Assembly (NCBI RefSeq): GCF_900240975.1
Contig: NZ_LT968775.1
Coordinates: 248,001 to 312,000 of the forward strand
DNA length: 64,000 bases
Direction: 5' to 3'
Source of the DNA: Mycobacterium sp. 4858
GTDB taxonomy: Bacteria > Actinomycetota > Actinomycetes > Mycobacteriales > Mycobacteriaceae
Shown here one piece after another: positions 38,404 to 47,926 of the stretch (its first letter is position 1; the number at the start of each line of letters is the position of its first letter). Under the pieces are notes generated by a model that saw only the letters and a list, made by a program, of their open reading frames with translations, was not told the DNA's origin and ran no database searches. The translations under genes were made by a program, and so were the position numbers.

Positions 38404-39495
38404 ATGGCAAAGGCGCCTCAACCACCGATGACCGTCGACCTCGATCCGGTGCAACTTGTCGCTCCCGACGGCACACCGACGCCCGAACTCCGCTACGGCC
38501 GCGACCTTCCCGTGGAGACACTGTCCTGGCTCTACGAGATGATGGTGGTCACCCGAGAGCTGGACACCGAGTTCGTCAACCTCAAGCGCCAGGGGGAGTT
38601 GGCGTTGTTCGCGTCCTGCCGCGGTCAGGAAGCCGCCCAGGTGGGCGCGGCGGCCTGTCTGCGCAAGACGGACTGGTTGTTTCCGCAATACCGGGAGCTC
38701 GGCGTGTACCTGGTGCGCGGCATCCCGCCCGGGCACGTCGGCGCGGTATGGCGCGGAACCTGGCACGGCGGACTGGAATTCACCAAGAAATGCTGCGCCC
38801 CGACCTCGATCCCGATCGGCACGCAGACGCTGCACGCCGTCGGCGCGGCGATGGCCGCGCAGCGGCTCGGCGAGGACTCGGTGGCGGTGGCCTTCCTCGG
38901 TGACGGTGCCACCAGCGTGGGGGACGTGCACGAGGCACTGAACTTCGCGGCCGTGTTCGCCACGCCGTGCGTGTTCTTCGTGCAGAACAACCAGTGGGCG
39001 ATCTCGGTGCCGATCCACAAACAGACCAAGGCACCGTCCATCGCGCACAAGGCAATCGGCTACGGCATGCCGGGAATCCGGGTGGACGGCAACGACGTGC
39101 TGGCCTGCTACGCGGTGATGGCCGAGGCCGCCGCCCGCGCCCGGGCCGGCGGCGGACCGACCCTGATCGAGGCGGTCACCTACCGGCTCGGCCCGCACAC
39201 CACGTCGGATGATCCCAGCCGTTACCGGACCCAGGAGGAGGTGGACCGCTGGGCGGCGCTCGACCCGATCCCGCGCTACCGCGCCTACCTGCAGGGGCAG
39301 GGGCTGTGGTCGAACCGCTTGGAGGAGCGGGTCGCTGCCCGCTCGAAGCGGATGCGCACCGAGCTGCGCGACGCGGTGTTCGGGGCACCCGACTTCGACA
39401 TCGACGAGGTGTTCACCAGCGTGTACGCCGAAATGACGCCCGGGTTGGAGGCGCAACGCCAAGCGCTGCGGGCCGAACTGGGGAGGATCGAATGA
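38404..39495 (+). CDS. bkdA: Branched-chain alpha-keto acid dehydrogenase E1 alpha
   Basis: 363 residues (Rv2497c/pdhA position). Thiamine-diphosphate E1 alpha: the TPP/Mg motif GDGATSVGDVHEALNFAAVFATPCVFFVQNN, the phosphorylation-loop-like YRLGPHTTSDDPSRYR, and the N-terminal SCRGQEAAQVGAA. It decarboxylates branched 2-oxo acids from Leu, Ile and Val and passes the acyl group to the lipoyl domain of E2. ATG 38404 has AGGGAG a few bases upstream. It overlaps bkdB by ATGA. Linkage to fadE19 and accA1 argues for branched keto acids rather than pyruvate. Confidence 0.95.
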   Translation: MAKAPQPPMTVDLDPVQLVAPDGTPTPELRYGRDLPVETLSWLYEMMVVTRELDTEFVNLKRQGELALFASCRGQEAAQVGAAACLRKTDWLFPQYRELGVYLVRGIPPGHVGAVWRGTWHGGLEFTKKCCAPTSIPIGTQTLHAVGAAMAAQRLGEDSVAVAFLGDGATSVGDVHEALNFAAVFATPCVFFVQNNQWAISVPIHKQTKAPSIAHKAIGYGMPGIRVDGNDVLACYAVMAEAAARARAGGGPTLIEAVTYRLGPHTTSDDPSRYRTQEEVDRWAALDPIPRYRAYLQGQGLWSNRLEERVAARSKRMRTELRDAVFGAPDFDIDEVFTSVYAEMTPGLEAQRQALRAELGRIE

Positions 39496-40547
39496 CCCAG
39501 CTCGCCGATCGGCCCGCCGGTCCCGCCGAAACCCTCACCACGGCAACGCAGAACGCGGCACTGGGTGCGCAGTCGATGACCATGGTGCAAGCGCTCAACC
39601 GCAGCCTGCATGACGCGATGGCCGCCGACGACCGGGTGCTGGTGTTCGGTGAGGACGTCTCGGTCGAGGGTGGGGTGTTCCGGGTAACCGAGGGGCTGGC
39701 CGAAAAATTCGGTGACACACGCTGTTTCGACACGCCGCTGGCCGAGTCTGCCATCATCGGCATCGCGGTGGGTCTGGCGTTGCGCGGCTTCGTCCCGGTA
39801 CCGGAGATTCAATTCGACGGGTTTTGCTACCCGGCTTTCGATCAGGTGGTCAGCCATCTGGCGAAGTACCGCACCCGCACCCGCGGCGAGGTCGACATGC
39901 CGGTAACGGTGCGGATCCCGTCCTTCGGTGGAATCGGTGCCGCCGAACATCATTCGGACTCCACCGAGTCGTATTGGGCCCATACCGCCGGCCTCAAGGT
40001 GGTGGTTCCGTCCACTCCGGCCGACGCCTACTGGCTGCTTCGCCACGCGATCGCCTGCCCGGACCCGGTGATGTACCTCGAGCCGAAGCGGCGCTATCAG
40101 GTCCGCGGCACGGTCGACACCGACCGCCCCGAACCGCCGATCGGGCGGGCGACGGTGCGCCGCCCCGGCTCGGATGTGACGGTCGTGACCTACGGCAGCC
40201 TGGTCGGCACCGCGGTCGGTGCGGCGGAAGAGGCGCAACGCCAACGTGGTTGGAGCGTCGAGGTCATCGACCTGCGATCACTGGTCCCGTTGGACTTCGA
40301 CACCGTGGCCGCGTCGATTCATCGGACCGGGCGTTGTGTGGTGATGCACGAGGGGCCGCGCAGCCTGGGATATGGTGCCGGGTTGGCCGCCCGGATTCAA
40401 GAGGAGCTGTTCTACGAGTTGGAGGCGCCGGTGTTGCGCGCCTGCGGATTCGACCCCCCTTACCCGCCGGCACGGCTGGAGCGACTGTGGCTGCCCGGCC
40501 CCGACCGGCTGCTGGACTGCGTCGAGCGTGCGTTGGGGCTGCCATGA
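39492..40547 (+). CDS. bkdB: Branched-chain alpha-keto acid dehydrogenase E1 beta
   Basis: 351 residues (Rv2496c/pdhB position). Transketolase-type pyrimidine-binding and C-terminal domains. Blocks: [65 protein letters not shown] and [28 protein letters not shown], then [12 protein letters not shown]. Start ATG 39492 lies inside the bkdA stop, with GGGAGG just upstream. Forms the alpha2-beta2 E1 with BkdA. Confidence 0.95.
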   Translation: MTQLADRPAGPAETLTTATQNAALGAQSMTMVQALNRSLHDAMAADDRVLVFGEDVSVEGGVFRVTEGLAEKFGDTRCFDTPLAESAIIGIAVGLALRGFVPVPEIQFDGFCYPAFDQVVSHLAKYRTRTRGEVDMPVTVRIPSFGGIGAAEHHSDSTESYWAHTAGLKVVVPSTPADAYWLLRHAIACPDPVMYLEPKRRYQVRGTVDTDRPEPPIGRATVRRPGSDVTVVTYGSLVGTAVGAAEEAQRQRGWSVEVIDLRSLVPLDFDTVAASIHRTGRCVVMHEGPRSLGYGAGLAARIQEELFYELEAPVLRACGFDPPYPPARLERLWLPGPDRLLDCVERALGLP

Positions 40548-41707
40548 ACGCCACCGAGCGGGTGAAGTCATTCCGCGTCCCCGACCTCGGCGAGGGATTG
40601 CAGGAAGTGACCGTGACGCACTGGAACGTCGCCGCGGGCGACGACGTCGAACTCAACCAGGTGCTGTGCACGGTGGAGACGGCCAAGGCGGAGGTGGAGC
40701 TGCCCAGCCCGTACGCGGGTCGGATCGTCGAAACGCGCGGCGGCGAAGGCGATGTGCTGCCGGTGGGGGAGGTGCTGGTCCGCATCGATACGGCACCGCT
40801 GAACGGCGACGAGCCTGCGGCCGCCGGGACCGTCCCCACGCTCGTCGGTTATGGCGCGGACGCCGGCATCGACACCAGCCGGCGAACCCGCCGCCCGCTC
40901 GCCGCCCCTCCGGTGCGCAAATTGGCCAAGGAATTGATGGTCGACCTGCGCTCGCTGCCACGCGATCCCGACAGCATCATCACCCGCGCCGACGTGTTGG
41001 CGGCCGCGGACCAGAACGGTGCCGACGTCCGACCGGTCCGTGGCGTGCAGGCGCGGATGGCCGAGAAGATGGCGTTGTCGCACCGCGAGATCCCGGCCGC
41101 CAAAGTCAGCGTCGAGGTCGACTGCACCGAATTGATGCGGCTATCGGATCGGGTGTCGACGGACGAGAAGATCACGCCGTTCATCCTGACGATGCGGCTA
41201 CTACTCATTGCGCTGTGCCACAACCAGATTCTCAACGCGACATGGGTCGACTCGGCCGAAGGTCCGGCGGTTCGCGTCGAGCGACGTGTGCACCTCGGAT
41301 TCGGAGTGGCCACCCCGCGTGGGCTGCTGGTCCCGGTGATCGCCGACGCGCACACCAAGACCACCCGCGAACTGGCAAGACGAGCAACCGAATTGGTCAC
41401 CGGCGCGCGGGAGGGCACGCTGACCCCGGCCGAATTGCGCGGCTCCACCTTCACCGTGTCGAACTTCGGGGCGCTGGGTGCCGACGACGGCGTGCCGGTG
41501 ATCAACCACCCGGAAGCGGCGATCCTGGGGATGGGTGCGATCAAACCGCGCCCGGTGGCCGTGGGTGATCAGGTCGTGGTGCGCCCGACCATGACGCTCA
41601 CCTGCGTGTTCGACCACCGCGTCGCCGACGGCGCCCAGGCGGCCCAGTTCGTCACCGAGCTGAGGGATCTGGTCGAATCACCGATGACCGCATTGCTCGA
41701 CCTGTAG
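40544..41707 (+). CDS. bkdC: Branched-chain keto acid dehydrogenase E2 (dihydrolipoamide acyltransferase)
   Basis: 387 residues. An N-terminal lipoyl domain with the lipoylated Lys in [16 protein letters not shown], a peripheral-subunit-binding segment ([23 protein letters not shown]) and a catalytic acyltransferase core ending in [15 protein letters not shown] with active-site His and Asp. Orthologous by position to Rv2495c. E3 is not encoded here; mycobacteria use the Lpd encoded elsewhere. Start overlaps bkdB by ATGA. It is the last gene of the operon and faces echA14 across 45 bases. Confidence 0.95.
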   Translation: MNATERVKSFRVPDLGEGLQEVTVTHWNVAAGDDVELNQVLCTVETAKAEVELPSPYAGRIVETRGGEGDVLPVGEVLVRIDTAPLNGDEPAAAGTVPTLVGYGADAGIDTSRRTRRPLAAPPVRKLAKELMVDLRSLPRDPDSIITRADVLAAADQNGADVRPVRGVQARMAEKMALSHREIPAAKVSVEVDCTELMRLSDRVSTDEKITPFILTMRLLLIALCHNQILNATWVDSAEGPAVRVERRVHLGFGVATPRGLLVPVIADAHTKTTRELARRATELVTGAREGTLTPAELRGSTFTVSNFGALGADDGVPVINHPEAAILGMGAIKPRPVAVGDQVVVRPTMTLTCVFDHRVADGAQAAQFVTELRDLVESPMTALLDL

Positions 41708-41752
41708 CCCGTGGTGCGGCGGCATCGGATACCGGAACAGGCCGCACTCGCA

Positions 41753-42523
41753 CTACCGGCGCTGCGCGGCGGCCAATCGCTGGGCAAACTCCGGAGACTG
41801 GATGGAGTAGGCCTGCGGCCCGAGTTCGGTGCGCATGGCGAACACGTGTTGTTCGTGATCCAGCGATCCCGGGCTGACGGTGGCGCGCATGGTGGCCTTC
41901 GTCGCCAGGACGACCTCGCGCGGGGCGGCCCCTGGCCCCCCTGCCAGCTCCAGCGCCGCGGCGACGGGATCGTCGGCGACGGCCAGCGCCAAGCCGTGGT
42001 GGGCGGCGGCTTCGGCGTCGAAACGCATGCCGAAAAGCAGTGCCGCGCGCGCGACCTGGGGGCCCACCGCCCGCTGCAGCATCCACGTCGCGCCGCCGCC
42101 GGGGTGCAGCCCCAGCTTCTGGAATCGGGCGTCGAACAACGCCGCGGGCCCGGCGATGCGAACGTCGGCCGCCAATGCGAGATTCAGGCCCGCGCCGACG
42201 GCCGCGCCGTTGACCGCGGCGATGGTGGGCAGCCGGCAACTGCTGACGGCCATGAAGCCGTCGTAGAGCTGCTGCAGCCCGGTCTCGGCTTTGTCACCGC
42301 CGGCCGCGCTGAGCGCGCTCAGGTCCGCGCCGGCGCAGAAGGCCTTGCCGGCGCCGGTGATCACCACGGCGTGCACGTCCGGATCGGCCTCCGCCCGCTC
42401 GACGGCCGCGCGCAGGCGGGCCGACATCTCGGCGGTGACCGCGTTGCGCCGGTCGGGGTCGTTGACGGTGATGAGCGCGACGCGATTGTCGACGGTGAAC
42501 AAGACGAGGTCTGACTGGGCCAT
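41753..42523 (-). CDS. echA14: Enoyl-CoA hydratase/isomerase EchA14
   Basis: 256-residue crotonase-fold protein close to Rv2486. The oxyanion-hole motifs are [15 protein letters not shown] and [20 protein letters not shown]. At the positions of the two catalytic glutamates of true hydratases the sequence reads AAVGAG and [14 protein letters not shown], that is, without either Glu, so hydratase activity is doubtful. ATG 42523 has GGAGG 8 bases upstream. It converges on the bkd operon and could take part in acyl-CoA metabolism by another chemistry. Confidence 0.88.
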   Translation of the reverse strand: MAQSDLVLFTVDNRVALITVNDPDRRNAVTAEMSARLRAAVERAEADPDVHAVVITGAGKAFCAGADLSALSAAGGDKAETGLQQLYDGFMAVSSCRLPTIAAVNGAAVGAGLNLALAADVRIAGPAALFDARFQKLGLHPGGGATWMLQRAVGPQVARAALLFGMRFDAEAAAHHGLALAVADDPVAAALELAGGPGAAPREVVLATKATMRATVSPGSLDHEQHVFAMRTELGPQAYSIQSPEFAQRLAAAQRR

Positions 42524-42850
42524 CGGGTACCTCCGTGGCTTGGAGTTGGCGCGTCTTGGCGACGCACGATTACGGTGCCGCGGCTGCGACTCGGGGCAGG
42601 GTAAGGGTACTGCGGGCGTCCCGGTGGGTTTCGCCAAGTCGGCCGGCGTATGGGTGTGGTTCCACGCGGTCATGAACAGCCGATTAATCGGCTTCGCGTG
42701 GCGTCCTTCGGGGATTGCTTAGATCCAACAACGCGAACGCCATTGAGGTGGCGTCGAAATTCGGCAAAGAATGGTCGTGCACTCTCAAATGCGTTTGCGC
42801 TTTCCTCGTCTCGGCCTCGATCGCATGCGCGCGCGATCGGACGGCGCTGA
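42524..42850. other. echA14 upstream region with a perfect 16-bp palindrome
   Basis: No gene recognised in these 327 bases. AGCCGATTAATCGGCT at 42678-42693 is a perfect AT-centred palindrome of the kind bound by dimeric repressors, 155 bases upstream of echA14. It does not match the BkaR-type operator. Confidence 0.5.
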
Positions 42851-43297
42851 TTACCAGGATGTATTTAAAGACGCGACGTTGTCGCCGACCTCGGGTTTCG
42901 CCAACTTCTTCGCCAGTTCATCGAGCGCCGCCTGGCGCCGTCGCACCGCGCACGCCCGTTGATCCGGCTGCGCGCCGGACATGACCGTCTTTGGCACCGC
43001 GTCATTTCGCAATCTGGTGTTCGCGTAGTGGATTGCGGCATCGATCATTTCGATGTAGCGCTCCGCATCGTCGAGGGCGCACGTCCCCTCGATGCGCTGG
43101 ACCTCATCCCAGCAGGGATAAGAGGAGTACCTGGCATCGAGCCGTTGCTGCGATACCTGTAGACCGAAGTAGCTTCGCCAGTCCCGGCTCAGCCACCCCC
43201 GTGTCTTGACCTCGACTTTGATCCTGTTTCCCAGGCCGGCTACGAACTTTGGTTCTCCAACTCGTACCACCGGTTGCCAGTCGTCCGACGTCATCAT
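42851..43297 (-). CDS. Hypothetical protein, 148 aa
   Basis: Start at the ATG pair 43292-43297 (MMTSDDWQPVVRVGEPK) with GAGGGG about 7 bases upstream. The N-terminal half is beta-like and basic (RIKVEVKTRGWLSRDWRSYFGLQVSQQRLD). The C-terminal half is helical, with YIEMIDAAIHYANTRLRN and RRRQAALDELAKKLAKPEVGD. No signal peptide or membrane helix. I do not recognise the family; composition and the ribosome-binding site support a real gene. Confidence 0.65.
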   Translation of the reverse strand: MMTSDDWQPVVRVGEPKFVAGLGNRIKVEVKTRGWLSRDWRSYFGLQVSQQRLDARYSSYPCWDEVQRIEGTCALDDAERYIEMIDAAIHYANTRLRNDAVPKTVMSGAQPDQRACAVRRRQAALDELAKKLAKPEVGDNVASLNTSW

Positions 43298-43553
43298 CGA
43301 CCACCCCTCGAATAGAGACGCCTACGTCATAATCCCCCCGCTGGCGTCATCTGCTCGCACGACACGCCAATTGTGGTTCCCGAACCGTCTAATAGGCAAA
43401 CTCTGGGCGACAAGCGGCGGTGAAGCCGTTGTTAAAAACCATTTCCGCCGGGTGTCATGGATGCGATGGGCGCGGGCGGGTATTGCAGGCCCAGGCCAGA
43501 TGGGCGACGCTGGGACGGATCGATACGTTGCGGGGCAATCGAGGGGAAGCGCG

Positions 43554-44246
43554 ATGGCGAAGGTTCTTTTCGTGGTGACGGGCGCAAGCTACTGGACGCT
43601 TCAGGACGGGACGAGACATCCGACCGGCTACTGGGCCGAGGAGTTTGCGGCGCCGTATCGCACACTCACGGACGCGGGTCACCAGGTCGTGGTGGCCACG
43701 CCGAAAGGCGTTGTCCCGCATGTGGATGTGATGAGCTTGCGTCCGTCGATGGCCGGCAGTGAAGAGATTGCTGCGGAACTCGAGGAGATCCTGCGATCCG
43801 CCGAGGAATTACGGCACCCGATCGCATTGGCCAACGCCCGCCTCGAGGACTACGACGCCGTCTATTACCCCGGTGGTCACGGCCCGATGGAGGACCTCTG
43901 GCAGGACGCCGATTCAGGCCGGTTGCTGACCGCAGCGCTGGCCTCCGGCAAGCCCCTGGCCATCGTCTGCCACGCGCCGGTCGCGATGATGGCGACTCGG
44001 CGCAACGGCAATTCCCCGTTCGCCGGCTACAAGGTCACGGCTTTCACCAACGACGAGGAGGACGCCGTCGGGCTGCGGGCGAAGGCGCGGTGGACCGCCG
44101 AGGACGAACTGGTGAAGATGGGCGTCGACTTCTCCCGGGGCGAGGTCTGGAAGCCCTACACGGTGAAGGACCGCAACCTGTTCACCGGCCAGAATCCGGC
44201 CTCCGCGGGCCCTTTGGCGAAGGAGTTCATGAAGGAACTGCCTTAA
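43554..44246 (+). CDS. DJ-1/PfpI family protein
   Basis: 230 residues, class I glutamine-amidotransferase-like fold of the Hsp31/YhbO group. The nucleophile elbow is AIVCHAPVAMM with Cys139-His140; the N-terminal Glu region is TGYWAEEFAAPYRTLTDAGHQVVVATPKG, and DYDAVYYPGGHGPMEDL precedes it. Members act as glyoxalase III, deglycase-like or chaperone proteins; which applies here cannot be told. ATG 43554 has GAGGGGA about 7 bases upstream. The open frame runs further upstream without similarity. Confidence 0.88.
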   Translation: MAKVLFVVTGASYWTLQDGTRHPTGYWAEEFAAPYRTLTDAGHQVVVATPKGVVPHVDVMSLRPSMAGSEEIAAELEEILRSAEELRHPIALANARLEDYDAVYYPGGHGPMEDLWQDADSGRLLTAALASGKPLAIVCHAPVAMMATRRNGNSPFAGYKVTAFTNDEEDAVGLRAKARWTAEDELVKMGVDFSRGEVWKPYTVKDRNLFTGQNPASAGPLAKEFMKELP

Positions 44247-44305
44247 GCGAAGGGCCGCAACATGTTTCGGTTGCGCCGGGCAATGCCCGGGCGTACGTTT
44301 CGGCA

Positions 44306-45043
44306 ATGACCGTCAGATTCCGCCCGTCGCCGACAACGCCGGCGCGACTCCCGTGCACGGACCCACACCATGCCGCCATTCCGGCCAAGTACCGCGCGCT
44401 TATCGCGATGGCCGCCGGCGCGGCCTGCGCGCGTCCGGGCGCGGCCGCTGCGGCGGCCGGCGATGCGCGCTCGGCGGGTGCCTCGGCGGCCGAGATCGCC
44501 GAAGCGGTCAGGCTCGGCCGCTCCGTTGGGGCCGCCACCATGCGCAGAAGGCACGCGCTGCCGGTGGCGGTCGCGGATTTCCGGGCGTGCACGGTGCTAT
44601 GGATCGTGGCGCTCATCGTGGGCGCCCTCTTGCTGGCGCACGGGGCGCCGCCCAGCCGCGCCGACGTGTGCGGTGACGGCGCTGCCGTCCCGGCTAGTGG
44701 CTGCCCCGACCCCGGCAACCCTGTAGCGGGCCCGCCGGCCCCGGGCCTTGCCAAGCCGCCGTGGCTCGGGGCCATCGAGCAGCGCGACCCGCAATTCGGC
44801 GATTCCTACCTGGCGATGCGTGAGCGAATCCTGAGGGATGGCGCTATTCCGGCCAAATACAAGCTCCTCATGGCGATGGTGACCGACGCGATCGCCGCAC
44901 ATCCGGACGGCGTCAAGACGCTTGCCGGGAACGCGCGCGCCGCGGGCGCCTCGGAGCCCGAAGTGACCGAGGCGGTCGAGGTCGGATATCTCTTCGGTGG
45001 CACCGCGGCCCTGGTCATGGGCGCCAACGCGTTCGGTGGCTGA
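44306..45043 (+). CDS. Duplicated carboxymuconolactone-decarboxylase-like protein with internal membrane segment
   Basis: 245 residues. Two copies of an AhpD/CMD-like helical hairpin are visible: IPAKYRALIAMAAGAACARPG...ARSAGASAAEIAEAV at about 25-70, and IPAKYKLLMAMVTDAIAAHPDG...ARAAGASEPEVTEAV at about 185-230. Between them lies a signal-like hydrophobic helix (TVLWIVALIVGALLLAHGA, then SRADVCGDG) and a Pro-rich linker with two Cys. Neither copy has the CxxC of true AhpD, so peroxidase activity is unlikely. If translation starts at an internal GTG near 44560 instead, the product would be an exported protein with only the second copy. Confidence 0.6.
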   Translation: MTVRFRPSPTTPARLPCTDPHHAAIPAKYRALIAMAAGAACARPGAAAAAAGDARSAGASAAEIAEAVRLGRSVGAATMRRRHALPVAVADFRACTVLWIVALIVGALLLAHGAPPSRADVCGDGAAVPASGCPDPGNPVAGPPAPGLAKPPWLGAIEQRDPQFGDSYLAMRERILRDGAIPAKYKLLMAMVTDAIAAHPDGVKTLAGNARAAGASEPEVTEAVEVGYLFGGTAALVMGANAFGG

Positions 45044-45156
45044 TCGCCGTGCATGAGCGCGGGACGCGCCCGTTATTGGCGCAGAGACGGAAGATGACGC
45101 CGACGCCGCGGCACTCTGCACTTTCGCCCGGCGGTGCGCCGGGCCAGACTTGTGGA

Positions 45157-45258
45157 ATGAAGACACCTGAGCTCACCGCCCACACGCCGACCGCGTCGCC
45201 CCCACCCCTCCGACGCCAGCGCCGGCAGCAGGCGCCGACGTCAGCGCGGGTGGCGTGA
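45157..45258 (+). CDS. Possible 33-aa peptide coupled to the ATP-grasp gene
   Basis: ATG 45157 opens a 34-codon frame (MKTPELTAHTPTASPPPL, then a basic Arg/Gln-rich end) whose TGA overlaps the GTG start of the ATP-grasp gene. The ribosome-binding site is weak. It could be a leader for translational coupling, a substrate peptide for the ligase, or chance. Confidence 0.3.
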   Translation: MKTPELTAHTPTASPPPLRRQRRQQAPTSARVA

Positions 45259-46736
45259 GCGTGCCCGCCGGCGGGTCCGGCCCGGCGCAGCGCGGGCCGC
45301 TGAAAGGCCTCTCGGACGTACGCGCGTTCTTCCACACCAACAAGGTGCCGCTGTACTTCATCTCGCCGACCCCGTTCAACCTGCTGGGCGTCGACCGCTG
45401 GATACGAAACTTCTTCTACCTCACCTACTTCGACTCTTTCGAGGGCACACACTCGCGCGTATTCGTGCCGCGGCGCCGCGACCGCCGCGATTTCGACTCG
45501 ATGGACGAGGTGTGCAGCCACCTCTTGTCCGACCCCGAGACGCTCGAGTTCATCGCCGGTAAAGGCCCCGGCGGCAAGTGCTGCTTTGTGATGATGAACG
45601 AGGAAATCCAGGCGCTCGCGCGGTCCGCGGGCCTCGAGGTCATGCATCCGCCGATCGAGCTGCGCAACCGCCTGGGCTCCAAGATCGTCATGACGCGCCT
45701 GGCCGACGAGGCCGGGGTGCCCAGTGTGCCCAACACGATCGGTCGGGCCGGCTCCTACGACGAACTGCTGGCGCTCGCACAAGACGCCGGCTTGGGAGAC
45801 GACCTCGTCATCTCGATCGCATATGGCAATGCCGGCAGCGGGACGTTCTTTGTGCACGGTCAGCGCGACTGGGACGAGCACGCCGGTGACCTGGTCGGGC
45901 AGGACCTCAAGGTCATGAAGCGCATCCGCAATGTCGAGGTATGCCTCGAGGGTGCGGTGACCCGCCACGGCACCGTGGTCGGCCCCGCGATGACCAGTCT
46001 CGTCGGTTATTCGGAGCTGACGCCGAGCCGGGGCAGCTGGTGTGGCAATGACATCTGGCACGAGGTGCTGCCGCCCGCCCAGACGCATGCCGCGCGCGAG
46101 ATGGTGACAAAACTGGGCGACGTCATGCGCCGCGAGGGCTACCTCGGCTACTTCGAGGTGGACCTGCTGCACGACCTCGACTCCGACGAGCTCTACCTCG
46201 GCGAGGTGAATCCGCGGCTGAGTGGCGCGAGTCCGATGACGAACCTGACCACCGAGGCCTACGCCGACATGCCGCTGTTCCTCTTTCACCTGCTCGAGTA
46301 CATGGACGTGGACTACGAGCTCGACATCGACGAGATCAACTCGCGCTGGGAGCGCGGCTACGGCGAGGACGAGGTCTGGGGCCAGGTGATACTCACCGAG
46401 ACCTCGCCGGATATCGAGATCTTCACCGCGACGCCACGCACCGGGGTATGGCGCATCGACGACGACGGCCGGGTCTCCTTCTCGCGGACCGCCAACGACT
46501 GGGCCACGCTGCTCGACGGCTCCGAGGCCTTTTACATGCGGGTCGCGGCGCCCGGCGACTTGCGTTCGGAGGGCGCCCAACTCGGCGTGCTCGTCACCCG
46601 CGCACACCTGCAGACGGACGACTATCAGCTCAGCGAGCGCTGCCAGCGCTGGGTCAAGGGCATGAAGGCGAAGTTCACCTCAACGCCCCTGACGCCCGCC
46701 GCGCCGATCGTCTCGCGGCTCGTCGCGCGCGCGTGA
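45255..46736 (+). CDS. ATP-grasp ligase (biotin-carboxylase-like)
   Basis: 493 residues. The centre and C-terminal half read as an ATP-grasp fold: RLGSKIVMTRLADEAGVPSVPN (linker before the central domain), VISIAYGNAGSGTFFV (a flexible glycine loop), and YLGYFEVDLLHD followed by LYLGEVNPRLSGASPMTN, with Mg-binding Glu and Asn in EVNPR. The N-terminal 110 residues (FFHTNKVPLYFISPTPFNLLGVDRWIRNFFYL) are a separate domain. No biotin-carrier domain follows, so peptide or carboxylate ligation is more likely than CO2 fixation. It starts at GTG 45255 and overlaps the serine hydrolase gene by GTGA. Confidence 0.75.
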   Translation: MSVPAGGSGPAQRGPLKGLSDVRAFFHTNKVPLYFISPTPFNLLGVDRWIRNFFYLTYFDSFEGTHSRVFVPRRRDRRDFDSMDEVCSHLLSDPETLEFIAGKGPGGKCCFVMMNEEIQALARSAGLEVMHPPIELRNRLGSKIVMTRLADEAGVPSVPNTIGRAGSYDELLALAQDAGLGDDLVISIAYGNAGSGTFFVHGQRDWDEHAGDLVGQDLKVMKRIRNVEVCLEGAVTRHGTVVGPAMTSLVGYSELTPSRGSWCGNDIWHEVLPPAQTHAAREMVTKLGDVMRREGYLGYFEVDLLHDLDSDELYLGEVNPRLSGASPMTNLTTEAYADMPLFLFHLLEYMDVDYELDIDEINSRWERGYGEDEVWGQVILTETSPDIEIFTATPRTGVWRIDDDGRVSFSRTANDWATLLDGSEAFYMRVAAPGDLRSEGAQLGVLVTRAHLQTDDYQLSERCQRWVKGMKAKFTSTPLTPAAPIVSRLVARA

Positions 46737-47911
46737 GCGTCCCGGCGGGAATCTCACTGGACAACTGGCTGTCGCCCCCGTATTCGCGGTGGTCGTTCCA
46801 GCACGTCGAAGACATGGTGCCGACGGCGATCATCTCGCGCGGGACGGGGCCGGCCGCGGTGCTGCCCACGGCCCCTGCGCCGGTGGCCGAGATCCGGTTG
46901 ACCAGCACTGACGGCGCGGCCAGCACCGTGGGCGCAGTGATGGCCGCCACCGTTACCGACGGCTGGGCCGTCGCCCACCGCGGGTCGCTGGTGGCCGAGG
47001 AGTACCTCGACCACCTCAGGGCGGACAGCCGACATCTGCTGTTCTCGGTGAGCAAGTCGATGGTGGCGGCCGTCGTCGGCGCGCTGCACGGCTCCGGCGC
47101 CATCGAGCTGGACGCACCGGTGACGAAATATGTTCCCGCCCTGGCGAATTGCGGGTACGCTGGTGCGACGGTGCGCCACCTGCTGGACATGAGGTCGGGC
47201 ATCAAGTTCTCCGAGAACTACGCCGACCCGGCCGCAGAGATACACCGCCTCGACCGCGCGATGGGCTGGGCGCCCCGGCGTTCTGCGGACGATCCCGCCA
47301 CGGTGCACGACTTCCTGCTGACGCTGAGGCAGAAGTCGCCACACGGCGGCCCGTTCGAATACCGCTCGTGTGAGACCGACGTATTGGGGTGGATCTGCGA
47401 GGTCGCCGGCGGCCAGCGGATGACCGACCTGATGTCCGAACTGCTGTGGAGCCGCATCGGCGCCCAAAGCGACGCCACCATCGGTGTCGATCCCGTCGGC
47501 ACCGGATTTTTTGACGGCGGCATCAGCGCCTGCCTGATCGACATGATCCGGTTCGGGTCGCTGTTTTTGCGCGACGGCGTGTCGCTGACCGGCCGGCGGG
47601 TGGTGTCGGCTGCGTGGATCGCCGACACCCTCGACGGCGGCCCCGATTCACGCGAGGCCTTCGCCGCCAGCCCCGACCACGACACCGATCTGCCCGGCGG
47701 CATGTACCGCAACCAGATGTGGTTTCCGTACCCGGGCAACGACGTCGTGTTGTGCCTGGGCATGTGCGGGCAGATGATCTACGTCAACCGTCCGGCCGAG
47801 CTGGTCGCCGCCAAGGTGTCCGCCCAGCCGCACTCCCACGAGCCGCACATGCTGGACACGCTGCGTGCCTTCGATGCGGTCGCACGCGAGCTGGCCGGAA
47901 TCGCGCGTTAG
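46733..47911 (+). CDS. Beta-lactamase/class C-like serine hydrolase
   Basis: 392 residues, a serine hydrolase of the beta-lactamase/esterase EstB fold. The nucleophile motif SVSK is at residues 105-108 (LLFSVSKSMVAAVVGAL), with second-motif YRSCETDVLGWI (Tyr-x-x in place of YxN) and a C-terminal LCLGMCGQMIYVN replacing HTG. No signal peptide is evident, so it acts inside the cell. It is translationally coupled to the ATP-grasp ligase (GTGA overlap) and both proteins begin MSVPAG. Substrate unknown; the pair suggests formation and cleavage of one amide- or ester-linked metabolite. Confidence 0.82.
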   Translation: MSVPAGISLDNWLSPPYSRWSFQHVEDMVPTAIISRGTGPAAVLPTAPAPVAEIRLTSTDGAASTVGAVMAATVTDGWAVAHRGSLVAEEYLDHLRADSRHLLFSVSKSMVAAVVGALHGSGAIELDAPVTKYVPALANCGYAGATVRHLLDMRSGIKFSENYADPAAEIHRLDRAMGWAPRRSADDPATVHDFLLTLRQKSPHGGPFEYRSCETDVLGWICEVAGGQRMTDLMSELLWSRIGAQSDATIGVDPVGTGFFDGGISACLIDMIRFGSLFLRDGVSLTGRRVVSAAWIADTLDGGPDSREAFAASPDHDTDLPGGMYRNQMWFPYPGNDVVLCLGMCGQMIYVNRPAELVAAKVSAQPHSHEPHMLDTLRAFDAVARELAGIAR

Positions 47912-47926
47912 TGCCTGCAGGCCGCG

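Noticed and set aside
45255..46736. Biotin carboxylase of an acyl-CoA carboxylase
   Set aside because: No carboxyltransferase or biotin-carrier domain is linked, and the N-terminal 110 residues do not match biotin carboxylase; only the ATP-grasp fold is shared.
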